A stretch of 64,000 bases of DNA from positions 1,674,001 to 1,738,000 of the forward strand of contig JADKGA010000002.1 of the NCBI GenBank assembly GCA_016717165.1, given 5' to 3'. This document shows, in pieces, positions 9,295 through 18,936 of this stretch. How positions within the stretch are numbered: position 1 is the stretch's first letter; every line of letters starts with the position of its first letter. The position numbers and the translations under genes are program-made. Source of the DNA: Candidatus Lutibacillus vidarii. Lineage in GTDB: Bacteria > Actinomycetota > Actinomycetes > Actinomycetales > Dermatophilaceae. Under the pieces are notes generated by a model that worked only from the letters and a program-made list of their open reading frames with translations, had not been told where the DNA came from and made no database searches.

Positions 9295-12122
9295 CCCTGG
9301 CGCCCGAACGCGACCTTGGCACACCCGCCGTCCCCGCCGGTGCCGCCGACCCTCAGGTGAGCCTGACCATCGACGGCCGCGCGGTCACCGTCCCGCTCGG
9401 CACCTCGGTCATGCGGGCCGCCGCAGAGGCTGGCGTCGACATCCCGCGCCTGTGCGCGACCGACACCCTCGCCGCCTTCGGGTCGTGCCGGCTCTGTCTC
9501 GTCGAGGTCGAGGGCGGGCGCGGCACCCCTGCGTCGTGCACGACGCCGTGCGCGGACGCGATGGTGGTCCAGACCCGCACCGAGCAGGTCCAGCGGCTCC
9601 GCCAGGGGGTCATGGAGCTCTACCTCTCCGACCACCCTGCCGACTGCCCCGGCTGCGCCCGCGGCTCCTGCGACATGCAGCGCCTCGCCCATGACGTGGG
9701 GCTGGTGCAGCAGCGGTACGCGCCGCAGTCCACCCCGGCACCGGAGGCCGGACGCGACGAGTCCAACCCCTACTTCGCCTTCGAGCCCGACACGTGCATC
9801 GTCTGCTCACGGTGCGTGCGGGCCTGCGCCGAGGTCCAGGGCACCTTCGCCCTGACCATCGCCGGCCGCGGCTACGACTCGCGGGTCAGCCCCGGGGGCA
9901 CGACCTTCCTCGGCTCCGAGTGCGTCTCGTGCGGGGCCTGCGTCCAGGCCTGCCCGACGGACGCACTGACCGAGAAGTCGGTCATCGCCCTCGGTATGCC
10001 GACCCGCGCCGTCGACACCACCTGCGCCTACTGCGGGGTCGGCTGCTCGTTCCGGGCCGAGGTCCGGGACGCCGAGGACGGCTCGGTCGAGGTGGTCCGG
10101 ATGATGCCGTCGAAGGCCGGCGGCGCCAACGAGGGACACTCCTGCGTCAAGGGCCGCTTCGCCTACGGCTATGCCAACCACCCGGACCGGCAGCTGCGCC
10201 CGATGGTCCGCGAGTCGACGAGCGAGCCGTGGCGGGTGGTCACCTGGTCCGAGGCCATCGAGACCGTCGCCCGCGGCTTCCGCCAGATCCAGGACCGATA
10301 CGGGATCGGCGCGATCGGCGGCATCTCCTCGTCACGCTGCACCAACGAGGAGGTGTATGCCGTCCAGAAGATGGTGCGCGCGGCCTTCGGCAACAACAAT
10401 GTCGACACCTGCGCGCGGGTCTGCCACTCCCCCACCGGCTACGGCCTCAACCAGACCTTCGGCACCTCGGCGGGCACCCAGGACTTCGCCTCGGTCGAGC
10501 AGGCCGATGTCATCCTGCTCATCGGTGCCAACCCCACCGATGCCCACCCGGTCTTCGCCTCCCGGCTCAAGCGCCGGCTACGTGCCGGGGCCCGCATCAT
10601 CGTGGCGGACCCGCGCCGCATCGAGCTGGTCCGCTCCCCGCACGTCGAGGCCGCCTTCCACCTGCCGGTCCGCCCGGGAACCAATGTCGCCTTCGTCAAC
10701 GCGATGGCGTATGTCGTCGTCACCGAGGGCCTGCACGACGCCGACTTCCTCAGCGCTCGCTGCGAGAACGTCGAGGGCTATCTCGCGTTCATCGCCCGCC
10801 CGGAGCACGCACCCGAGGCGGTCGAGGCGGAGACCGGCATACCGGCGGCCGACCTGCGCGCCGCCGCCCGGCTCTATGCCACCGGGGGGAATGCGGCGAT
10901 CTACTACGGCCTCGGCGTGACCGAGCACAGCCAGGGCTCGACGATGGTGATGGGCATGGCCAATCTCGCCATGCTCACCGGCAACATCGGTCGGCCCGGC
11001 GTCGGGGTCAACCCGCTGCGCGGCCAGAACAACGTCCAGGGCTCGTGCGACATGGGGTCCTTCCCGCACGAGCTGCCGGGCTACCGACACGTCTCCCTCG
11101 ACGACGTCCGGGGCATCTACGAGTCGCTGTGGGGGTGTCGATCCCGCCGACGCCGGGGCTGCGGATCCCGAACATGTTCGACTCGGCCATCGCCGGGTCC
11201 TTCCGGGGGCTGTACGTCCAGGGCGAGGACATCGCCCAGTCCGACCCCAACACCGCGCACGTCGAGGCGGCGCTGCGGGCCATGGACCTCGTCGTCGTCC
11301 AGGACCTCTTCCTCAACGAGACGGCCCGGTTCGCCCACGTCTTCCTCCCCGGCACCTCCTTCCTGGAGAAGGACGGGACCTTCACCAACGCCGAGCGCCG
11401 GGTCAACCGGGTCCGCCCGGTCATGCCCTCGGCCGTCGGGAAGGACGAGTGGCAGGTCGTCGCCGAGATCGCCACGGCGATGGGCTACCCCATGTCGTAT
11501 GCCGGTACGGCCGAGATCATGGACGAGATCGCCTCCACGACACCGACATTCGCCGGAGTGTCGCACCAGCGACTGGACCGGGAGGGGTCGATGCAGTGGC
11601 CGGTCACGCCGGCGGCTCCGAATGGCACCCCGATCATGCACGTCGACCACTTCGTCCGTGGGCGCGGCAAGCTCGTCGAGACGGTCTACGTCCCGACGAC
11701 CGAGCGGACCACCCGGCGGTTCCCGCTCATCCTCACCACGGGGCGCATCCTCAGCCAGTACAACGTCGGGGCGCAGACCCGCCGGACCGCGAACTCCACC
11801 TGGCACCCCGCGGACATCCTCGAGGTCCACCCCGCAGACGCCCAGCTGCGCGGGATCAGCACTGGCGACCTCGTCGAGCTGAGCCTCCCGAGTGGGCTCG
11901 ACGACCCTTCGGGCCGAGGTGTCCGAGCGGATGCCGCCTGGTGTGGTCTACACGACCTTCCACCACCCGGTCACCGGGGCCAATGTCGTCACCACGGAGA
12001 ACTCCGACTGGGCAACGAACTGCCCCGAGTACAAGGTCACCGCGGTCCAGGTCACCGTGGCGACGGCGCTGGAGTCCTCCCGCGGGGTCGAGGCGGACGC
12101 CGCCGCGGTCGTGGCCCGATGA
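9291..12122 (+). CDS. fdhA: formate dehydrogenase catalytic (alpha) subunit, molybdenum/Fe-S, two frameshifts
   Basis: Cytosolic molybdopterin formate dehydrogenase, FdsA type, about 943 residues after repair. An N-terminal NuoG-like [2Fe-2S] domain (C55, C66, C69, C83) is followed by an H/C/C/C cluster (HPADCPGCARGSC), two 4Fe-4S clusters (CIVCSRCVRAC; CVSCGACVQAC) and the MopB domain with its own cluster (CAYCGVGC, then C285). The Mo ligand is Cys378 in ARVCHS, so no selenocysteine is needed. Frame is lost twice: one G missing from the run at 11131-11135 (restores ESLWGVSIPPTPGLRIPN) and one extra C at 11884-11885 (restores VELSSRVGSTTLRAEV). It overlaps the upstream fdsGB and downstream fdsD genes by four bases, so the three are translationally coupled. 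No fdhD-type sulfurtransferase gene is in the window. Confidence 0.93.
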
Positions 12123-12364
12123 CCGACGTGGACCCGGCCCCGACCCCCCACTCGACGCCGCCGGTGGTCCGGATGGGCACCGACCTCGAGCGCCAGCTCG
12201 CCCACCTGCCGGACGACCGCGCGGCCGCGGAGGTGGCGGCGCACATCACGAAGTTCTGGGAGCCACGGATGCAGGCCGACCTGGTCGCGATCCTCCACGC
12301 CGGGACTCCCCCGCTCGGCCCGGTTCTCGCGGCCGCGGCGCGACTGCTCGCCGCACGAGGCTGA
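12119..12364 (+). CDS. fdsD: formate dehydrogenase delta subunit (FdsD-like)
   Basis: A small 81-residue protein whose ATG overlaps the fdhA stop (ATGA). VRMGTDLERQLAHLP and the later AAEVAAHITKFWEPRMQADLVAIL match the short delta subunit of NAD-dependent formate dehydrogenases (H..kFW.PRM pattern). In known systems this subunit is needed for activity or assembly, but its exact job is unclear. It is the last gene of the operon; the next gene converges from the other strand. Confidence 0.85.
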   Translation: MTDVDPAPTPHSTPPVVRMGTDLERQLAHLPDDRAAAEVAAHITKFWEPRMQADLVAILHAGTPPLGPVLAAAARLLAARG

Positions 12365-12393
12365 ACCGGGGTCGACCAGCGGTCCGCCGGTCC

Positions 12394-13149
12394 CTACCGA
12401 CCCAGCTGCCGGGCCAGCTCGCTCGGCGCGGCGATCATCCGTGGGCCGTACCACGTCAGCGCCTGCCCGTCGACGAGCGCCGTCGCCCGGCCCGGGAAGG
12501 CCTCCGGCCCGTCGTCCGCCGTGAAGCGGTAGGGCTCGTCCGGCAGGATGACGAGGTCGTGCGGGGGCAGCTCGGCAAGGTCCACCCGTGGGTACCGCTC
12601 GGCGTGGTCGGCCAGGACGTTGTCGACCCCGAGCCGGCGCAGGACGTCACCGGCATATGTATCCCGCCCGAGGAACATCCAGGGCCGGCGCCAGATCGCG
12701 ACGACGGCTCGGCGCCGCTCCCCTGACGACACCGGGGCCGCGGCACTCCAGGCCTCGCGGGCGCTCGACAGCCAGTCTCGGTGTGGGGCCGCGATGGCTC
12801 CGAGCACCCGTTCCATCGACTCGAACGCACCGTCGAGGCTGCGGATGTCGGTCACCCAGACGGGAACTCCCTGGGCCCGCAGGTGCACGACGTCGACCTC
12901 GCGGTTCTCCTCCTCGCTGGCGATGACGAGGTCGGGGGCGAGCTGGACGATCCGATGGACGTCCGGGTTCTTGGTGCCGCCCACCCGCGCCACGTCCAGG
13001 TCGACCGGATGCACGCACCAGTCGGTCGCTCCGACGAGCCGGCCCGGCGCGCTGACGGCGATGGCCTCGGTCAACGAGGGGACCAGGCTCACCACCCGAC
13101 GCACCGGGCGCCGGAGCGGAACGGCATACCCGAGGTCGTCGGCGACCAC
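12394..13149 (-). CDS. BtuF-like helical-backbone metal-receptor protein without signal peptide
   Basis: A 251-residue member of the periplasmic-binding-protein class III (BtuF/FhuD-like). RRVVSLVPSLTEAIAV at the start, VGGTKNPDVHRIVQLAPDLVIAS in the middle and VDNVLADHAERYPRVDLAEL near the end are typical of cobalamin- or chelate-binding receptors. No signal peptide or lipobox is present, so it may be cytosolic or its export signal may be missing; no ABC transporter genes are nearby. Start is GTG at 13149, 17 bases after the stop of the VOC gene, so they are probably co-transcribed. Ligand unknown. Confidence 0.7.
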   Translation of the reverse strand: MVADDLGYAVPLRRPVRRVVSLVPSLTEAIAVSAPGRLVGATDWCVHPVDLDVARVGGTKNPDVHRIVQLAPDLVIASEEENREVDVVHLRAQGVPVWVTDIRSLDGAFESMERVLGAIAAPHRDWLSSAREAWSAAAPVSSGERRRAVVAIWRRPWMFLGRDTYAGDVLRRLGVDNVLADHAERYPRVDLAELPPHDLVILPDEPYRFTADDGPEAFPGRATALVDGQALTWYGPRMIAAPSELARQLGR

Positions 13150-13166
13150 CTCGCCACTGTCGCTGG

Positions 13167-13946
13167 TCAGCCGGACATCACCACGCTGGTCATCAGCCCG
13201 AACGGCTCGCCGTCGGGACCCGCGACGAGGGCGAGCCGACCGTACTGGAAGTCGAAGGGCTCCCGCAGCACGGCCCCGCCGTTCGCCTGGGCCCGGGCCA
13301 CGGCGGCGTCGACGCCGTCGGTCTCGAAGGTCACCGACCAGCTCGGCGGGCGATCTGGGCTCGGGCCGCTGAGGCCACCGGCGGGCCGGTCACCCTCGGG
13401 GACGCTGAACATCGCGTAGGCCGCGCCGGGTCCGGACATGTCGAGGTAGGAGTAGCCGAAGACGTCGGTGTAGAAGGACTTCCCGGCGTCGAAGTCCCCG
13501 ACGGCGGCCTCGCACCAGGCCACCGCACCCGGTTCGTTGGCGACGTCGTAGCCGGTGTGCGAGCCGGACTGCCAGGTGCCGAAGACCGCACCGGTCGGGT
13601 CGGCGTAGATGCCCATGGCGCCGAGGTCGCCGAGCGTCATCGTCGGGGCGATCACCTGGCCGCCGGCCGCGGTGATGGCGGCCTCGGTCGCCGCCGAGTC
13701 GGCGGTCGCGAGGTAGACGGTCCAGAAGGTCGGCGCGCCCCCCTCTCCATTCATGGGTGGTGCCATGCCGGCGGCCCCGCGGCCATTGACCAGGGCCGTG
13801 GTGTACCCGCCGAACTCCTCGGTCCCCTCGGTGAACTCCCAACCGAGCACCGCAGCGTAGAAGGCCTGGCTGCGAGCCAGGTCCGGCACGGAGATGTCCA
13901 CCCAGCACGGGGTGCCCGGTGCCCAGCTGCCCTCATGAACGCCCAT
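13167..13946 (-). CDS. two-domain VOC (glyoxalase/bleomycin-resistance) protein
   Basis: A 259-residue protein with two tandem vicinal-oxygen-chelate modules. The first begins PCWVDISVPDLARSQAFYAAVLGWEF, the second around GAVAWCEAAVGDFDAGKSFYTDVFGYSY. Both show the FYxxVxGW/Y pattern and end in GxVFG or GEPFGLM strands. The layout matches actinobacterial two-domain VOC proteins, some of which are annotated as hydroxylases; substrate not predictable. It lies upstream of the BtuF-like gene on the same strand. Confidence 0.8.
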   Translation of the reverse strand: MGVHEGSWAPGTPCWVDISVPDLARSQAFYAAVLGWEFTEGTEEFGGYTTALVNGRGAAGMAPPMNGEGGAPTFWTVYLATADSAATEAAITAAGGQVIAPTMTLGDLGAMGIYADPTGAVFGTWQSGSHTGYDVANEPGAVAWCEAAVGDFDAGKSFYTDVFGYSYLDMSGPGAAYAMFSVPEGDRPAGGLSGPSPDRPPSWSVTFETDGVDAAVARAQANGGAVLREPFDFQYGRLALVAGPDGEPFGLMTSVVMSG

Positions 13947-14011
13947 GCCGAACCCCTTCGCCGTGGTGGTGAGGTCACCCTAACCCCATCCGGCCGCACC
14001 CGCAGTGGCTC

Positions 14012-15151
14012 CTACGGTGCGCGCGAACCCGTCGGTGCCGACGACGTCGAGGTGCTGGTACTCCCCACGCCACTGGGACCGCTTGCCGTTCCCGAAGCTG
14101 TCGAGGTGGCCACCGAAGGCGATCCAGCCGAGCCAGTGCGGGTAGGCGCCGTGGTGGCCCCTGTGGTCGGCGACGTGACCGTCGGCCCGACGGTGGGGCC
14201 CAGAGCCGGCATCGTCACGGGCGGCTGCCAGACCGGGTTCTCGTCGGCCCGGAAGGGTCGCACCCACGGGTCGAGCCCAGAAGACCACGGCACCGGGTAG
14301 ACGTTCGTCCACCGCTCGCCGGTGACATCGCGTCGCCCGGTCCAGGCCGCCTGCCCGCCGATCTCAGCGCTGAGGACTATTGACCGTCCTTCGTCATCGA
14401 AGAGCCGGACGTCGGTGACCCGAGCACCCGAGGCGTCATACCCGAAGATGTTCTCGACCAGGCGGCCGTCGAAGACGAGTCCTTGGACGGGCTGTGGCCC
14501 CTGGTCACCGCCGCCCTCGTACACGACCTGCGGCTGAGACGAACCCATCGCTGGCAACAGCAGGAGAATGGCGAGGGCGTTGCCGAGTCCCACGAGGGAA
14601 CGGGTCACTGCTGAGCCCTGCGGACCGCGTGCCAGCGCGACGCTGCCGGTGACGCCCAGTATCGACAGCACGAGCATCCTCGCGTCGCGAGGTACCAGGG
14701 CCGCCGCCTGGAGGCCGAGGACCCCTGCCACAGCCCAGGCGGCGATGAGGCCACGCAGCACCCACCACGCTGGGCGGATGGCAACCAGCCCGCGCAGCAG
14801 ACCGGCCAGCCACGGCCGCCGCTGCATCTGGACAGACACCCGCTCCGACCAGGCCCGGGACCAGTCCCCGAGGCTGATCGTCCGACGGCCAGGGCTGGCC
14901 GCAGCCGGCAACCCGGCGGCGGAACGTAGCTCCGCTGCATACGCCTGGGGCGATCCCAAGGCGATCTCGAGCGTGCCGCCCCGCTCGGCGAGCAGCTCAC
15001 CGAGATCGGCGTCCATGCCTGCGGTGAGGTCCTCGACCTCCTCCAGGCTCAGGTCGGACAGGGCGGCTCGCACCGCGCTGACATACTCCTGAACCTGCGC
15101 GGCCGAATCGCTCGCCGACGTCATCGTCCCGTGGGTGGTCGTCTCAGTCAT
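14012..15151 (-). CDS. HAAS-domain membrane protein
   Basis: A 379-residue integral membrane protein. The first 70 residues (VQEYVSAVRAALSDLSLEEVEDLTAGMDADLGELL) match the HAAS/DUF1700-type N-terminal helical domain seen in membrane proteins paired with PadR regulators. Several membrane helices follow (AWWVLRGLIAAWAVAGVLGL; MLVLSILGVTGSVAL; LGNALAILLLLPA), then an extracytoplasmic domain and a Thr/Ser/Pro-rich tail. The ATG at 15151 is chosen because it overlaps the PadR gene's stop (ATGA) and has GGAGGGG seven bases upstream; the longer frame to 15208 is rejected. Likely under control of the adjacent PadR regulator. Function unknown, perhaps membrane stress signalling. Confidence 0.7.
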   Translation of the reverse strand: MTETTTHGTMTSASDSAAQVQEYVSAVRAALSDLSLEEVEDLTAGMDADLGELLAERGGTLEIALGSPQAYAAELRSAAGLPAAASPGRRTISLGDWSRAWSERVSVQMQRRPWLAGLLRGLVAIRPAWWVLRGLIAAWAVAGVLGLQAAALVPRDARMLVLSILGVTGSVALARGPQGSAVTRSLVGLGNALAILLLLPAMGSSQPQVVYEGGGDQGPQPVQGLVFDGRLVENIFGYDASGARVTDVRLFDDEGRSIVLSAEIGGQAAWTGRRDVTGERWTNVYPVPWSSGLDPWVRPFRADENPVWQPPVTMPALGPTVGPTVTSPTTGATTAPTRTGSAGSPSVATSTASGTASGPSGVGSTSTSTSSAPTGSRAP

Positions 15152-15480
15152 CGGGACCCCTCCGCCGTGGTCAGCAGATCCTCCATCGTGGCGCTGAAGC
15201 TGCGCCACGTCTTGCCTTGCAGCTCGAGCATGTGCCTACCCTGCCCGTTGATGCCGTAGTACTTGCGGTGCGGCCCCTCCTCACTAGGCACGACGTACGA
15301 GGTCAGTGCCCCAGCATTGAACAGCCGGCGCAACGTGCCATAGACCGAGGCGTCCCCGACGTCCTCCAGACCAGCAGCCCGCAACCGACGCACGACGTCG
15401 TAGCCGTAGCCGTCCTCGGAAGCCACCACAGCAAGAACCGCCATGTCCAGGACCCCCTTGACCAGCTGGGTCGTCTCCAT
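15148..15480 (-). CDS. PadR-family transcriptional regulator
   Basis: A 110-residue winged-helix protein. LVKGVLDMAVLAVVASEDGYGYDVVRRLRAAG and DASVYGTLRRLFNAGALTSYVVPSEEGPHRKYYGIN are the standard PadR elements, including the R-K-YY-x-I/L wing. It is the first gene of a two-gene operon, overlapping the HAAS membrane-protein gene by four bases. A 23-bp inverted repeat lies about 50 bases upstream and is a good candidate for its own operator, implying autoregulation. The inducing signal is unknown. Confidence 0.9.
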   Translation of the reverse strand: METTQLVKGVLDMAVLAVVASEDGYGYDVVRRLRAAGLEDVGDASVYGTLRRLFNAGALTSYVVPSEEGPHRKYYGINGQGRHMLELQGKTWRSFSATMEDLLTTAEGSR

Positions 15481-15530
15481 CGCACCTCCATCGTCAAAGA
15501 GCGGGGCGCATGCGCTGCTCTGCGACGGAT

Positions 15531-15553
15531 ACTACTACGGATTGCGTAGTAGT
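15531..15553. promoter_or_regulatory. palindromic operator upstream of the PadR operon
   Basis: Two perfect 9-bp arms, ACTACTACG (15531-15539) and CGTAGTAGT (15545-15553), with a 5-bp spacer lie 51 bases before the PadR start codon. PadR regulators usually bind such dyads near their own promoters. No other gene in the window carries this repeat. Assignment to PadR is by position. Confidence 0.75.
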
Positions 15554-15609
15554 GCCCAGACCGGAACACCGTGTCCATGAACTGTGACGGACCAGAGGTA
15601 CGGAGCCGT

Positions 15610-17007
<1,398 letters not shown>

Positions 17008-17138
17008 GGTCCAAGCCTAGACGGTATGACGTGACCGGCTCCGCCTGAGTTGGTTGTGGGCCGGGGCCTCACTCACACAGATTCGTGGGTTACCGAGGGG
17101 GGCCGCCTGCTCGGCCTATCCGACAGTTGCGGGAGGCC

Positions 17139-17188
17139 CCGGTGTTCACCGGGCGTACGCGCGTTGGGCTCGACGTGCACGCACGGTC
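17139..17188 (+). pseudogene. N-terminal scrap of an IS110-family transposase
   Basis: The plus strand reads GTG then FTGRTRVGLDVHARS, the DEDD-type start of IS110/IS116 transposases, and is cut off exactly where the IS256-family left end begins at 17189. Only about 16 codons remain. The IS110 fragment on the other side of the IS256 element is on the opposite strand, so the two do not form one interrupted gene. Confidence 0.6.
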
Positions 17189-17727
17189 GGGTCTGTCCGA
17201 TGAACGGTGTTTCTGGCGTTCATCTTCTAGAGGTTCTCCGCCGCGGGCATGCGGTCGGCGAAGGTGACGGCGAACGCGTTCAGTGCCGGCTTCCACCGGG
17301 TGATCCATCGTGCCTGGCCGGTGCCTTTGGGGTCCAGTCCTCGGGTCACCAAGTAGAGGCACTTCAGGGCGCCTTGCTCCGTCGGGCTCGGACCAAATGG
17401 GATGACGCACGCCTGCACGATCGCGCGGGGGAAGACCGCGTGGACGGAGTCGGGGAGGCCTTTCAGACCGTCACAGACGATGAAGAACACATCCCGCACA
17501 CCCCGGTTGCGTAGGTCGGTGAGCACGCTCATCCAGAACTTCGCGGACTCCCCGCCGCCGTGCCCGGCCCACAGGCCCAGGACGTCGCGGCGACCGTCCA
17601 GGTCGACCCCGATCGCGGCCTAGTAGGGCTGGTTGCCGACCTGCCCGTCGCGGACCTTGACGTAGATCGCGTCGATGAAGACCGCCGCGTACACCGCCTG
17701 CAGCGGACGCGAGGACCAGGGCTGCAT

Positions 17728-17754
17728 CTCCCCCCGCAAGCGGGGGCACCCCCA
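17728..17754 (-). repeat. palindromic mini-insertion 3 in the transposase pseudogene
   Basis: A 27-bp GC-rich segment read on the minus strand as TGGGGGTGCCCCCGC followed by TTGCGGGGGGAG. It adds WGCPRLRG between VVE and EMQPW in frame. Two related copies lie at 17815-17841 and 18100-18125. Confidence 0.7.
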
Positions 17755-17814
17755 CTCGACGACCTTGTCGGTGATCCTCGAGATCGTGTCCCTCGAGACA
17801 CTCACGCCGTACAC

Positions 17815-17841
17815 CGCCCCCGCACGCGGGAGGTACCCCCA
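17815..17841 (-). repeat. palindromic mini-insertion 2 in the transposase pseudogene
   Basis: A 27-bp segment read on the minus strand as TGGGGGTACCTCCCGC followed by GTGCGGGGGCG. It adds WGYLPRAG(A) between AHFA and VYGVSV, where IS256 transposases have an uninterrupted HFAEVYG. Same orientation and layout as the other two copies. Confidence 0.7.
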
Positions 17842-18099
17842 GGCGAAATGCGCGCTGATCTCCCCGGTAGTCAAGCCCTTGGCGAACAAGCTGATCGCCA
17901 CCGCATCCACGTCGGACAGGCGCCGCTGCCGCTTCTTGACGATGACCGGCTCGAACGTGCCGGCCCGGTCTCTGGGGACCTCGATCGTCACCTCACCCGC
18001 GGCATCGGTCAGGACCGTCTTGGCCCGGGGCCCGTTGCGGACGTTCTCGGCGCCCCCCTCGGGCGCTCGGTGCTTGGCATGCCCGAGGTGATCGGTCAT

Positions 18100-18125
18100 C
18101 TCCCCGGCAGGCGGGGGGACCCGCA
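18100..18125 (-). repeat. palindromic mini-insertion 1 in the transposase pseudogene
   Basis: A 26-bp segment read on the minus strand as TGCGGGTCCCCCCGC followed by CTGCCGGGGAG, placed between VALEE and MTDHLG. It is one base shorter than its two relatives and therefore also causes a frameshift. Confidence 0.65.
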
Positions 18126-18390
18126 CTCCTCCAACGCCACCTCCAGGACCGTGCAGTGATCGACTTCAACAGCCCCTCCGGGCCGGTGATCTCCTCCCCC
18201 GATCCCGCGCAGCCCTGACCAGCTGCGCGATCGCGGCCTTCTCACTCCAGGTGGCGGTCGACGACGACCGCTTCCTGGCTTCCTTGGGCATCAAGTTCAT
18301 GCTCGTGATTGTCTCGGTCACAGGTGACCAACCTTCCCCACCAGCCGTACTGGCGTGTCAGGCCAGAAACACCGTTTGGCGGACAGTCCC

Positions 18391-18800
18391 AAGAAACCTT
18401 GGGCGGTTCACGGTAGGCGCGGGTGGCGGGGTCGTAGGACATGCGGACCTTGACGACGTGGTGCAGGGCGGCGCTGGCTTGCCGGTCCCCGCCGCGGCAG
18501 AGGCGGTGCCGGTCGGTGCGCCCGGAGGACACGGGGATGGGCGCGGTGCCGCACAAGGCCGTGAATGAGGCGGGGATCGGAGCCGGTCGGGGTTGTCACC
18601 GGCGGTGAGCACCATCAAGGGCGCCGATGACGGCCCCGACGCCCTTGATGGCGAGCAGGGCAGGGCTGGGTTGGCGCTGGTCGCTCTGGCCAGCATCCGT
18701 GTTTCAAGGTCGTCGATCTGCTCAGCGAGGTCGCGGTGCCTTTGTGCCAGCGACCGGAGCGCGTGCATAGTGTCGCCCAACGGTCGCATCCCAGAGGTGC
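18391..18800 (-). pseudogene. C-terminal fragment of an IS110/IS116-family transposase
   Basis: On the minus strand, spread over more than one frame: LAQRHRDLAEQIDDLETRML, then LLAIKGVG (frameshifted), LMVLTAGDNPDRLRS, CGTAPIPVSSGRTDRHRL, GGDRQASAALHHVVKVRM and DPATRAYREPP. This is the conserved C-terminal IS116/IS110 transposase domain. The homology stops at the right end of the IS256 element at 18390. The stretch 18800-18936 holds no recognisable coding sequence. Confidence 0.8.
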
Positions 18801-18936
18801 CCTTCCGGGTCCAGGTGTTGGAACCGTCGCAAGCAATCTCCCAGCACGGCAGGACATCTCATCGTTACGGCACGCTCACTCAACCACCCACATCGGTGGA
18901 TCAGGCTAAGCCCATGCTAACTGAACGGTATTGAGG

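Larger units (their letters stand above)
17227..18300 (-). pseudogene. IS256-family transposase pseudogene
   Basis: Mutator-type transposase remains. Recognisable blocks in order: AQLVRAARDRG near 18210, EMTDHLGHAKH, RAKTVLTDAAGEVTIEVPRDRAGTF, RISRITDK-type, FIDAIYVKVRDGQVGNQPY, GVRDVFFIVCDGLKGLPDSV and, at the end, LKCLYLVTRGLDPKGTGQAR. Lesions: frameshifts near 18128-18180, a TAG at 17620-17622 where a Tyr codon is expected before AAIGVD, and an internal deletion at about 17395-17405 that removes roughly 100 residues including the region of the third catalytic acid (ACVI now runs into EQGALKCLYL). Three short palindromic insertions add 8-9 codons each. The protein cannot be functional. Confidence 0.88.
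17189..18390 (-). mobile_element. degenerate IS256-family insertion sequence with intact terminal repeats
   Basis: A 1202-bp element bounded by 29-bp inverted repeats at 17189-17217 and 18362-18390. The outer ends read GGGTCTGTCCG and, on the other strand, GGGACTGTCCG; both inner parts are AACGGTGTTTCTGGC. It contains a transposase gene on the minus strand that is broken several times. The usual 8-9-bp target duplication is not seen (left flank GCACGGTC, right flank AAGAAACC), so one flank has probably been lost by rearrangement. Both flanks are IS110 fragments. The element could only move if a related transposase acted in trans. Confidence 0.85.

Noticed and set aside
9291..12122. Selenocysteine formate dehydrogenase
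   Set aside because: The molybdenum ligand position is an ordinary Cys codon in ARVCHS; no in-frame TGA is there.
7287..12122. Complex I genes nuoE/F/G
   Set aside because: The NuoG-like protein continues into a full MopB domain with a Mo-ligand Cys, and a delta subunit follows. This is the FdsABG type, with no membrane Nuo subunits nearby.
18391..18936. Plus-strand ORF 18251-18568 and others as genes
   Set aside because: They are antisense to the IS110 C-terminal remnant, whose protein blocks are clearly on the minus strand.
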